Assembly: GCA_022376515.1 (NCBI GenBank)
Contig: WTXI01000203.1
Span: 1-64,000, forward strand
DNA: 64,000 nt
Source of the DNA: Lactifluus volemus
Lineage: Eukaryota > Basidiomycota > Agaricomycetes > Russulales > Russulaceae
Direction of reading: 5' to 3'
The notes under the pieces were generated by a model. It searched no databases, was not told where the DNA came from, and saw nothing but the letters and a program-made list of their open reading frames with translations. The position numbers were made by a program, and so were the translations under genes. Of the stretch, positions 41,602-52,668 are shown piece by piece (position 1 is the stretch's first letter; the number at the start of each line of letters is the position of its first letter).

Positions 41602-43160
41602 TTATGTCCTGTTATGGTACTGTATGTACGCGTCATCTTCTTGAGTTCGTGCCGCGGCGCAAATGAATGACGATAAGCCCATGCTTATCAGTGCCTCCCG
41701 GTCTTCTTTGTCTCGCGGCTTCGCTATGTGGTCTGGATCGGCTGACGCAGAAGCCTCCCCAGCGATAATAGGCCTGCTTGCGCTGCTCGCCGATTCCTCC
41801 GATCTGCGTCTAGCTTGGGGTTCAGTCATAATTGTCTTACTTTCCCTAACAAAGTGGGGTGACGAATTGCTTACGGCACTCTCTTATGATAGAACGGTTT
41901 GACCCTGACGCCCGTCCTTCTCTCCGTTGTTCCAGCCCATTCCGTGCGTTTGCGATAAGGCCAGTCCGCAACCAGCGGCGTTGAAACCGGCCGGAACTTG
42001 GCTGATATCATCACCTTTTTTGTTGTTATGGCGGGTGGGCGCAAAGGTAGGGAAGTGGCAGGGAGTGTGATGTCGTCGAAACAGTTGTGATCCGCGGGGT
42101 GGGAGGTATGCGCCCTGCGGCAGTTGTTGGCCGTGTCGGGGTAGCCTTATAGGATGACTTCTTCGACGGACCTGTTGGAGGGGTGGGATTGATCCGGATC
42201 GCCTGCACGCGCTTAGAAGGACCTGACATGCCGTTTTCATTAATGGGCGTGGCACTGGTAAAGTTGTAGCACGCTCCCGCGAGGTGGTTGCCACTCCACG
42301 TGAACCTTTGATCGCGGGCACAGAGCGTTGAATCGCGACACCCGGTTTAGAGGAAGCGCTTGTTCCGCGGTGCTGAGAAAAAGCGCTACGATCATCTGGG
42401 AAAGGAAAAGGGTCGATAAGATGAAAAGTTTCGGGCACCTTCACTCGCCTTCTTCTAGACGATTAAGTTCTCCTTCTCCGCATAAAAGAAGCGATCGATC
42501 GTATCTCTCTGAGAGACTGCGTCATATCAAAGAGCTGGGCACCAACGATCTTCAAGTCGGGCATATCAAAGTGTGGTGTATACAGTGGGTCTAGGCCGTG
42601 CGTTAGTAGAATGTGATGGAACCAAAGAAGGCAGATGCACCAATTGCAGTAGGAGCCATGTACTCAATTTCGTCGTAATCCTCTCGCTGAACTTCTTCAC
42701 TCGGTGCCTCGGGAGCGACAGGCCATGGCAATATCGTGTTTTATGACGTCCTAATGGTTGCCATTGGCGACCGGAGTCTCGAATACAGGTGATGACCCAT
42801 GGCGACCACGCACGGTCTTGCGCACCGAGGACGAAAGTAACGCATGTCCCGGAGTTCTGCTTTGTGCAGACCCAGGAGTTCGGTTCTGTAACACGCGGCG
42901 CTGGCAATTGGAAAAAAGGGGTCTCATCTCCGAGCGAAGGTTAGTGTTCAAGGCTTGTACTTCCTTTGACCCGTCTCCCTGTAGTGTATGCAGCCATACT
43001 TTATGAACTACTCTCGCAGGGTGAGAGCCAGGTGGGGCATTCTCCTGAAGTATATTCCTCCAGCTTTTTGTGTTGCTCTTTCCGGGCCCCGGGGTCTTCA
43101 CATGCAAGGGACGGTTCGCAATAAGAGGAGCAGGGCGAGAAACTGGCGAGACGTTAACAT
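41602..43160 (-). CDS. Securin-like gene, unit 1 copy (probably damaged)
   Basis: Pieces in order: R-P-x-P-L-I-A-N-R-P-L (about 43135-43080); T-P-G-S-A-Q-S-R-T-P-G-H and V-F-E-T-P-V-A-N-G (42900-42760); acidic E-D-Y-D-E-I-E-Y-M-A-P-T-A-I (about 42690-42650) ending at a GTGCAT donor; then L-Y-T-P-H-F-D-M-P-D-L-K-I-V-G (about 42590-42545). A basic, Ser/Pro-rich tail (D-P-F-P-F-P-D-D, P-T-R-P-T-T-A-A-G-R-I) follows, possibly with a last exon ending D-K-E-D-R-E-A-L at 41602. The D-E-I-E-Y-M-x-P core next to an x-P-D-x-K helix fits the separase-inhibitor region of fungal securins (Cut2 has D-I-E-Y-M-P-P). Lesions: N-G-N-H is followed by TAG where W is expected, and the N-terminal ATG of unit 3 is ACG here. 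Exon borders are only approximate, and the frame is probably inactive. Confidence 0.42.
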
Positions 43161-43479
43161 GCGTTCATCGGTCCGATCCAGACGCGCTCTCGCGTCCAAC
43201 GCCTCGTGTCAGGTCACGTGATCCCGGCTTATGCGTATCCACCTTAATTCAGGTTACTTGGCGCATATATCCTGGCACCTCACTGGCATCCAGTCTTTCA
43301 TCTAGTCTATATACTCCCTGAGCCTAGGTTCAAGTGCCATTGGAAGTTCCCTCGAGGCTTCCGAGGATCTTCTCCTCAAGTTCCGACACAAATTATTAGG
43401 GCCTTGCATCTTGGCTTGCATAGTGACTAGGCTAGACTCTAATCCAGACCCACACACTGACATTGCTCAGCACTGCCCA

Positions 43480-43965
43480 TTTTTTCGAGCATCACGATGT
43501 GCTGCATTAAAGCTACCATTAAGGCTTAGTTCTTTCTCTGCCATAAACTGCACCGTACTTCTACCGTGGCTCCACAGACCTTCCACACTCTGCGGATCTC
43601 GTGCACCGCTGGATTCAGCACGTGCAGCGTCAGGACTGCTGGCTGCGTGAGGCGCCAGAATTGGCGGAAGCTGGGGACATGGACAGCATGAACAAGATGA
43701 GGAAAGACCAAGTGACTATCCTTCTTGGACTTGCCGTGCGTGCTGTGACCCCCCCCCCCCCCCACTCTCAACCCCTCTTCAAATATTCAGGGTGGTTCCC
43801 TGTCTGGTCGGTTGGGGTCGGCTTTTCCCCTGCGTTGCTGTCGCTGTATGACCTCTGGGGTATGGCACCGTGCGGGTACACAAAACCGTTGTCTAGCTTC
43901 GGGCGGAAGCTCGGACGTTTGGGGACGAGCGGGGTGATAAAATTGTGCTAGCGTCGTAAAGCTTC
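43480..43965 (+). other. REAPELAE-motif coding segment, unit 1 copy
   Basis: One frame (about 43564-43735) reads Y-R-G-S-T-D-L-P-H-S-A-D-L-V-H-R-W-I-Q-H, then R-E-A-P-E-L-A-E-A-G-D-M-D and R-K-D-Q-V-T-I-L. The same peptide pattern occurs in three other places, each beside an NLR gene or relic. I do not recognise the family. A pure run of 16 C (43749-43764) follows where unit 3 has CCCCACCC. Start and end of any gene are unknown, and stops lie upstream. Confidence 0.45.
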
Positions 43966-44049
43966 AGACAGGTTCAGGCCCCAATTCCGCAGATGAAGGA
44001 GACGGTGTTTGAGGATGGCATAAATACATGCGGCTCTACGTAGACATGA

Positions 44050-47000
44050 TCAACTGTCAACATATACTGTAGCCCAATTCGATCCATGCACAAAGTCGGA
44101 GAGAGCAAGCTCGGTTCTATCCTTGCCAGAAATCCAGACTGTGTTAGGTCTAAAAAGATATGGCCGGTGAAGTGGGGGAACCCATAAAATAAGCTCATTC
44201 TCCTCTCCACATATCCAACCATCACCATTAATCGGAAATTTGTCCATCTTCACAATATCTTCGGTTCTGATGTTCTGCAGACGCACATGGTCCGAGATGT
44301 TGAGCTCGTGCCCATCTAGTGAGGATGCAACAGAAGTAATTGATTCGATCTGACCGGTAGACGAGCCCCCTACGACCTGTCCTATTGCAGCATCCCACAT
44401 GCGAATCGTGCGATCGGCCGAAGATGAGACAATGTGCCGCTCATCTGGTAAGAATGCAACAGACTGGATCCACTCAGTGTGTCCAGTAAATGGGCCCGCT
44501 ACTACCTCTCCTGTCGTGGCATCCCACATACGGACCGTGCGATCGTTCGAGGCCGATGCGATGTACTGCCCGCCTGGTGAGAACGCAACGCAGTTGACAG
44601 TATCAGTGTGTCCAGTAAATGGGCCCGCTACTTCTTCTCCTGTTGCAGGATCCCACACGCGAATCGTGCGATCGCCCGAGGCTGAAGCAATCCGTTTCCC
44701 ATCTGGTGAGAACGCGACAAATAAAATGGAACTGGTGTGTCCAGTGAATGGGCCCGCTACGATCTCTCCTGTTACGGCATCCCACACGCAAATCGTGCGA
44801 TCCAACGAGGACGAGGCGATGCGCTTCCCATCCGGGGAGAATGCAACAGACGTGAGGGGATCTATGTGTCCCATAAATGGACCCACTATGACCTCCCCTG
44901 TTGCGGCATCCCACACAAAACTCGTATGATCGAATGAAGCCAAAGCAATCCGCAGCCCGTCTGGCGAGAATGCAACAGAGCTGATTGCATCGGTGTGTCC
45001 AGTAAATGGGCCGGCTACGACCTCTCCTGTTGCAGCATCCCACATCCGAATCGTGCAATCAGTCGAAGCCGATGCGATCCGCTGCCCGTCCGGTGAGAAT
45101 GCCACAGCCAAGATCCAATCGGTGTGACCAGTAAATGGACCAGCTGTGACCTCTCCTGATGTGGCATCCCACACACAGATCATGCGATCTGCAGAGGCCG
45201 AGGCAATTCGTTGCCCGTCCGGTGAGACTGCAATAGAAAATATTGGTTGAGTGTGTCCAGTGAACGGGCCCGCTACGTCTCTCTTTCTGGCATCCCACAT
45301 ACAAATTGTGCCATCGGCCGAGGCCGAGGCGATTCGATGCCCGTCGGGCGAGAATGCAGCAGAAAAGATCGAAGCTGTATGTCCAGTAAATGGGCCCGCC
45401 ACGACCTCTCCTGTTGCAGAATCCCACATACAGACCGTGCGATCGGTTGAGGCTGAGGCGACGCACTGCCCGTCCGGTGAAAACACAATAGAGTAGATCT
45501 CATTGGTGTGTCCAGTAAACGGGCCTGCAATGACCTCCCCTGTTGCGGTATCCCACACGCAAATCGTCCGATCAGATGAAGCCGAGGCGATGTGCTGTCC
45601 GTCGGGTGAGAATGCAACAGACATGACCGCGTCGGTATGTCCAGTAAACGGGCCTGCTATGGCCTCTCCTGTTGCGGCATCCCACATCCGAATCGTGTGA
45701 TCAAATGAGGCCGAGGCGATGTGCTTCCCGTCCGGCGAGAATGCAACAGAATTGACCCATCCGGTGTGTCCAGTAAACGGGCCAGCTACGACTTCCCCTG
45801 TAGTGGAATCCCATACACAAATTGTGCGATCGTCCGAGCCTGACGCGATGTGCTGTCCGTCTGGCGAGAATGAAACAGAAAAGACCAGATCCGTATGTCC
45901 AGTAAACGGGCCAGCTACAACCTCCCCTGTCGCTGCATCCCACACACGAATCGTGCGATCTCCAGAGGCCGACGCGATGCGTTTCCCATCTGGCGAGAAC
46001 GCAACCGAGTAGACACTGTCGTGATGTCCAATGAACGGGTCCGCAACAATCTCCCCTGTTGTGGCATCCCACACCCGAATCGTGAAATCCTCTGAGGCAG
46101 ATGCGATCTGCTGTCCATCCGGCGAGAACGCGACAACGTTGACTTCCTCGTCATGTGCTCGAATCGTCATTTCCAATGATGGCCAGCGAGACAACTGTCC
46201 GCATGCGAAAGACAATGTGTGAGGAAACAGATGAAGGTAATGCTTGATGATCCAGGAAGATGATGGTGCAAATGGGAGAGCAGATATATATATGTGTGGA
46301 GCGCTCCTTGATATCGCCATCCCGAAATATCGCACAAATGCCAGCGCGTCATTCACTAATGCCGACAGATTCTCTACCTCCAATTGAGAATCCTGTTGCG
46401 ATCATCACTACGTGCCATATATCATCATAATATCTGCTTACCCCGTTCTGCTCAGATCGTAACCATGTCCTCAGACATGCGAATGCTCGTGGAGCAAGGC
46501 CAACACTATTCTTGATGCTAAGAACTTCCAGCCAGAAAAGAAACCTTGTCTCAAAGAGCGATCCAAGTTTCCTGAACAGGTCCTGCTCGAAAGCGACATG
46601 CTCTAAATGATCGGCCCAGAAAACGCAAGCATATGATAGAGCAGCCGGAATATGTTTCGCAATTCGAGAGTCAATGTCGGGGACGTCCCTGTTGGCGAGA
46701 TATGACGACTCCAGTTTGCAAATGTTGAATTCGAGGTTATCCAGCATTAAACCAAGACACGAATGTGCCAACCGACGGTGTGCCTTGTCAAGGTCGACGT
46801 GAAATATGCCACTCTTCTCATTGGCAAGAAAGTCACGAAATGAGGTATGGAGAGGAATGATGGGGCGGGTTTCATGAGACGAAGTCACGTTGCTGAGCAG
46901 GGAACCGAGGTGACGGAGCATCTCAATGACGCAATCTGAATCCTCGGGGTCCGGGTCCGAGGGGTCATCCTTTGGTGCATGGCGTCGCAGAGCGACTAAC

Positions 47001-49276
47001 GAACGAATGGAAAGCGGCTCGATCGCAGCAAATAGTTGTCCCATAACGGACAGGAATAGTGTCCGTGCTGCACGTGGTTCGAAGTACGCCTTGAGAACTT
47101 CTTTATATAACTGGTCCAGAGGATCTTGTTCATCGAGACCTCGAGAGTGTCCCAATAGACGCTGCACGACCTGCTTCTTGCTGAACCCAAAACTAGGAGG
47201 AGGATTGTTTATGAACCCGCATGATACGGCAGCCCATTGAAACAAGCCTTCTGCCGCCTTTGCAAGTTTCACACCATGATTCTCGAACACGTCCCGAGGG
47301 AGCTCGCTCTGAAGGTACAACCCAATATCTTGCTCTGTCTTTGCGGCCAGTTGGGGATCATCCATGTAGATGGTGCGGATGGACAACGCGTTGATGAATG
47401 CAGGCTCGATACCATTCTCTGGCCTCGAGGTGATGAGCACCCGGAAATTTGATGGCAAGTCGAACAGACGCTGGGCAAGAAATGTATGCAATCCATTCTT
47501 GCCGATCGTATCACCACTCTCATCCAGTGCATCGATCACGATGAGGATTGGATCGTCAAGTTTCAGGTCCTTGAGAGGCTCAAGGAGGAGAGATTCGAAA
47601 AGTGTACGATAGTGTCGAGTACTATGAAGGGACGAATCATTCTTGAGTACCTTCCCGAGGGCGAGCTTGAATGGAGGATAGCGATCGGAGAGATTGCGAG
47701 CAAGGGTGGTGAACAGCTGGTAAGCTTCATCTTTGGAACCCTCCTTGCGCACAAAGGCGAAGTACGAGGCGAGGCACTTATTCTGGAAGCGGCGGGCGAC
47801 CTCGTGAGCGATCGAAGACTTTCCTGTGCCGGCCTGGCCAAGGAGAAGGAGGACACGTTGAGATTCCTGATTCTCGACCCAGTTGATGATATAATCCAAA
47901 AAGTCTTCGCGCGTGCCTGGAAGACAGCGCTTCTCGTCACCGAGTCTCCAGGCTCCCTTACAGGGCAATTCCCTGATTCTTGCGTCCAATTCAGTGTGCC
48001 TCACATCATCCCGCGTTTGAAGGACAGCAACTTCAGTGGTGACAGTAGCATGTGCGAGGAACTCCTGTCGTAGTCGGGCAAGGGTGGTGCGGAACTGTTC
48101 GACCTTTTCATCAATTTTGCCGACAACATTCTTCAATGTTCGCTTCCCTGAAAATCATAAGTTTATGTTGGATGACCAACGAGAGAGGCCAAGACAACGT
48201 ACCAACTTGCACATCCTCCGCATACGATCTGATAAATCCAGCACATTCGGAGACGCACTCGAGCATCTCATCGAGCATTTTCGCCTGCGTAGATGCTGGC
48301 TCCATGTTCCTCAAAATGTCGGCCTCCTTGGAAAACTCAAACGCATCACGTATCGCGTTAAGTAGTGTTCGGACATTATCGTCACGCTGAAACTGGTGTA
48401 GCAAAGTCTAGCGATGAGGTGAGAAGGAGCCGAGCGTTCAATATCCTCTGACAAGGGAAAGAGACACACCTCGGGTATCTTCGAGAGCAGACTCCATGCT
48501 AACGATGCATGGGGGAGCAGCTGAAGAGCCAAAGTTAGCTCAGCGAAGAAACAAAAAAACAATTAATGTAAAGCATACGTTAGCGATTGGACCGACAGTG
48601 TCCATGATCTGCTTAATAGAACTGACGGCACTCTTCCACGATTTCACCATGTCCATAGCTTCCTCTGCGGTGTTGACGGCCGCAGTCAGAGAGGAACTTG
48701 CGTTCGTTGACACGGCGATCGTTAAGAGGAGTGTAGCCAGCTCCGTAGAGTGTCGCGCATGTTCGTCAGCATGGCTGAAAACGATATTGAGCTCTGTATG
48801 TACAGCAGTCAGCTAGACGCACGAATAAGAATTCTAATAAGACGAACCGTGTCGAGATTCACAGGGTATCTCCTGCTTTCCGACAAGGAGGTCTGTCCGC
48901 ATGGTCCTTCTTGCATACAGAGATACTGTAATACTGGAGAGCGGTTGTACAGGACTGCGGGATAGTCAGTTAGGCATAGGAACGGATACGCAACATTTCG
49001 CACAATGTGTCGAGATTCTCATTCCATTCAACGTGCCGTGCCACGCTCCGGATAGGTCGTGTCTGCCGTGTTCTCTTCTCGCTGGTCACTTTAACGTAAA
49101 ACCGTCTTTCTTTCCCAGGGAAGGTATCGAGATGAGGAAGATTGTGGGCCCTCAGGACTGACAGGGGAAGAATATTCAGTACTTCCAAGAGCAGGATCAC
49201 TAAGAGTCGTACTAGTCACGTCTAGCCAGAGCAAACTTGGTTGCGCTTCACTGACTTGGGTGCTATTCAAAGGCAT
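44050..49276 (-). CDS. NLR-A: C2-NACHT-WD40 STAND protein
   Basis: Eight exons join in frame: 49276-49213, 49157-49004, 48954-48848, 48793-48579, 48520-48470, 48407-48203, 48147-46442 and 46392-44050 (introns 49-62 bases), giving 1614 residues. The N-terminus is C2-like: [23 protein letters not shown] and I-T-V-S-L-Y-A-R-R. A helical region follows ([11 protein letters not shown]), then NACHT with Walker [10 protein letters not shown] (about residue 369), Walker B L-I-V-I-D-A-L-D-E and V-L-I-T-S-R-P. The C-terminus has 14 WD40 repeats of about 43 residues (two possible seven-bladed propellers), with core P-F-T-G-H-T...V-A-F-S-P-D-G...[20 protein letters not shown], then a tail ending F-V-H-G. 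Such fungal NLRs oligomerise on ligand binding and trigger heterokaryon incompatibility or cell death. No lesion seen. The start ATG is the weakest point, since an acceptor-like CAG precedes it. Confidence 0.9.
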
Positions 49277-51169
49277 CTGAGTAAATACGGAAACGATGAA
49301 AGTGATTTACATACACAATTCCGGGATTTTGAGAACCAGAGCTGTAGAAATGATCAACATCAGAGGACATCGTATGTGAGAGAGTTTGGCATACGAGTTC
49401 TGTTGTGCAAGAGCCATCAATAGTATATCGAATCGTATCGATGTAACAAGCAGTGAGGCCGTTCTGTTTGTCCTTGCGCTTATTTGTTAGGAACAAATAA
49501 CCAACAATGGAGATCTTTATCGATGGTCGTGTTCGAATCGAGTGAGCCTTGTCTCATGTCCTAGAATAGCAGAGGAGCTGAGAGTAACCCGTGGCCAATG
49601 CCTCCCCACTCGAGTCTCGAGGTTCGGTACTACTGTATTGTGATACCTCAAAACGTATAGGCGATATAATGTATGACAATCTAGTCTCACAACTGATTAG
49701 TAGCACTTAGTGATGGTAGGGAACTTTGTTGTACGTTTGTTTCTTTCATCTTGCGTGTGCAATGTTCACGCTTACTATTTTCTGTCTTTCCAGTCCAAGT
49801 TGAATGACGGCAAAATTCCTCTTTACCAGTTTACCCACCGCCCAACTGCATCGGCACCATAACCTAGACCATCGCATCTCTCTCTTCACTGGAAGTCTCG
49901 CAATACACGCTCAAAACTTGAAGTCCGAGGCGAAGCTAGCTCATGAATTCACCTGGACCAACGGGTCCTTTGCGTCTGTCTGCAAAGCGCTTGGCCTCTG
50001 GTTTCGATCCCAAGCTTCTGACCAACAAGATGGATAGGTGAAGCATGTATGTGTTAGTGACCCTGAGGCCTGAGATTAACGGGAGCGTGCGGAGATGGCG
50101 GCGAGAGGCGCAGTTATGCCTGTTGACGGCGTTTCCTCAAGCTAAGCTATCAAACTACGAGCCGATATGTAGCTAATACCTGGCCTCGAATTCAATCTGG
50201 TTGCAAACGCGGAGGGGTGGTATTCGGGGACTCCGGAGACGGGGCTCACTGAGGGCGCGCTCGATTGATAAGTGAGGGAAACTGTGGACGGGGCATCACC
50301 ATGCGCTAAGTACAGTAAGAAATCTAACGAGAGAAAAATACTTCCATCCTTGGAAAGCAAGGGTATCGTAAATTGGCCATGGCGGTTGAAGCTGAAGGCC
50401 AGTGGTGCGCGCTCGTCGGTGCTGTCCTTCTTGGCACAGTGCTCGATTGCCCGTTCTCGGGTTGCGATCTCAGGCTCCCATCCCTCTCAAGCATCTCCTC
50501 CCAGAAACCCTCAATACTCCAACACGCAAGTTGCAGGGGTGTTGTTGGAGTTTAGAAGACAGCGGCAAGACTTCAGGCCTTCAGGATGTAATGACGGTCC
50601 ATTTGGCTGATAACTCGGAGATGTCTGACCGGCATGGCTTGTAAAAGAACTACATGTCTGGAAGAGTAAAGAGGTTCGAAAGACTGTACTATGCGATGGG
50701 GTTAGGCTCATCATGCAGAACAGCAAGGTTGCGTAGAAAAATCGGGTAAATTCAACAAGGGCCCGGGTAGCAATGGAGGACCGCATATAACCCACTAAAG
50801 CAGTCTACGACATCCATTGATCAGATCAATCTGTCCACGGCCAATTATCACCGACCGTCGATCAGCTTCGATCCGCACTGACAGACAGCGCGTTTCAAGG
50901 CGCCATGCCACGCTGGTCCCGTCATCCATCTGTGGTCACGTGATCAGTTTCGGTGAACCAATGATATCGCCTCACTTCCTTGCCCTTCCAGCTCGCTCTC
51001 TCGAGGATCCACGCAGTTAATCACCTCCGGTTCAGATTATGGGCTTGCATGGACTTTCTGTCCTGACTCACCTACTTCTCAGCCCATTCCTTCCCCTCCC
51101 TGCAAGCATCACCCTGCATACATTCACGCTATTCAACCTTCTAGTACGGCCTAGTAGGACTTCTCTGAC
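49277..51169. other. Intergenic between NLR-A and NLR-B
   Basis: Upstream flank of NLR-A, partly similar to 57507-57660. A plus frame at 49804-50037 and another near 50480-50644 (with S-L-E-D-S-G-K-T-S-G) have no recognised family and are not called. Confidence 0.35.
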
Positions 51170-51610
51170 GGAATTCCCTTCCGCTCATCATCTCTATCGT
51201 GGCTTTACAGACCACCCATACTCTGTGGAGCTTGTATGCCGCCGACATCAACATTCGCAGTGTTAGGCCTGTCGGCAGGCAGCAGCAACGTGGGGCACCC
51301 GAATTAGCGGAAATTGAACGCATGGTTAGGGCAGGTGAGGTGAGGGAAAGACCAAGTCATTATCGTTGTTGAACTCGTCGTGCATGCTGTGCCACTTCCC
51401 CCTAATTCTCACCCCTTCTTCGAATGCTCAGAGTGTTTCTCTGTCTGGTCGGTCAGGGTCGGCCTTCCTCCTGCCTCATCATCGTTGCATACGACCTCTG
51501 ATGCTTGGCACCACGCGGGTCCAGAAATGAGCGGAAGCTCAGGCATTTGAGGACACACACTGCAATTTGTGCCCAACTTGAATAGTGCGTGCTTCGTAAA
51601 GTTTAAGAGA
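51170..51610 (+). pseudogene. REAPELAE-motif segment, unit 2 relic
   Basis: Compared with 43550-43965 it keeps CTATCGTGGCTTTACAGACC, the GTGGGGCACCCGAATTAGCGG stretch (encoding A-P-E-L-A when read with a shift), and GGAAAGACCAAGT. The frame is broken by a stop (C-then-TAG) and indels. It lies 3' of NLR-B just as the other copies lie 3' of NLR-A and NLR-C. Confidence 0.55.
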
Positions 51611-52171
51611 GCAAATGAAGAGCTATCATGGTATGTATATTCAAACCCCAAATAGCCGACAAAGGCGCAGTATAGATGGGTATTTGATATACGCAGCATC
51701 CTTTTTTTTTTCTCTCCTGTGCACTAGTAATGCTTTGGCTTCGACCCATAATAGGGGGACTTTAGTTAGCGTGGTGGTAATTGGAATCACCTTGATGTGA
51801 AAGTATGGATCTGTGATAAACACCTGGCCATTTGTGCCAATGCATTTCTAGATCATCATGTCTTTGGATTGCAACATTGTGGTCATTTACAAGTCAGAGG
51901 GTGGCGTTGCCAACTCGGATGGATGACTTGATGTCCTTGGCAACTTCTTTCGTTTTAGAAACCTGAGCAACTAAAGTGACAGAAACTGAAGCTGATCCGA
52001 GTCAGTGACAGTTTTCGAAATGGATTCTAGGCTCTCCGCCATACGAACAGCAACTTCATCCGGGGCCCGTACAAACGAACATTTGAACATTTGGGAGATG
52101 GGGTAAGTCATATTCAACGTACTCAAATGCTTGCTCTCTACACTGACCCAGGTGTAACTGTTTCTAGTACT
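51611..52171. other. Intergenic, no supported gene
   Basis: No gene is recognised. A run of ten T occurs near 51702, and no paralogue was noticed. Confidence 0.35.
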
Positions 52172-52668
52172 TTAACCCAATATTGAAATGTCGACTCTAC
52201 TAACTGATAATAATGCTCTGACAGACTCTCGCGCCAGTTCACACACGAAGGAAACAGTGTTCGATGATAGCATAAATACATACTGTATGACTCTACATAG
52301 ATAAACTGTCAGCACTACTGTAGCCCAATCTGATCCATGTACGAAGCTGGAGAGATCAAGCTCGGTTTTATCTTTTCCAGCAATCCAGACTGTGTAAGGT
52401 CTAAAAAGATACGGCCGGTGAAGTGGGGGAACCCATAAAATAAGCTCATTCTCCTCTCCACATATCCAACCATCACTATTAATCGCAAATTTGTCCATCT
52501 TCACAATATCTTCGGTTATGATATTCTGCATATGCACATGGTCCGAGATGTTGAGCTTGTGCCCATCTAGTGAGGATGCAACAGAAGTAATTGATTCAAT
52601 CTGACCGGTAGACGAGCCCCCTACGACCTGTCCTATCGCAGCATCCCACATGCGAATCGTGCGATCGC
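52172..52668 (-). pseudogene. Out-of-frame C-terminal tail of NLR-B
   Basis: After the frameshift in the last WD40 repeat, the other frame continues [14 protein letters not shown] and the conserved tail W-V-P-P-L-H-R-P-Y-L-F-R-P, T-E-L-D-L-S-S-F-V-H-G. It runs past the NLR-A stop to 52172. This is the intended C-terminus of NLR-B. Confidence 0.75.

Larger units (their letters stand above)
39561..49280. repeat. Segmental duplication unit 1 (zinc finger, securin-like, NLR-A)
   Basis: The order and orientation of everything here recur at 58378-64000: flank with TTTCCGTGCGCCCACGAG, zinc-finger gene, securin-like gene, REAPELAE segment, NLR 3' end. Differences are scattered substitutions and small indels. 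The right part (NLR) also recurs at 52172-57506 with a constant offset of 8250 bases through most exons. Confidence 0.85.

Noticed and set aside
44399..46095. Many medium frames on both strands across the WD40 exons, with regular spacing
   Set aside because: The roughly 129-base periodicity of the WD40 repeats keeps other frames open; the WD40 frame is the coding one.
44390..46260. Regularly spaced near-identical repeats that could suggest a CRISPR array
   Set aside because: The period is about 129 bases, the repeats encode WD40 blades in one frame, and the genome is eukaryotic.
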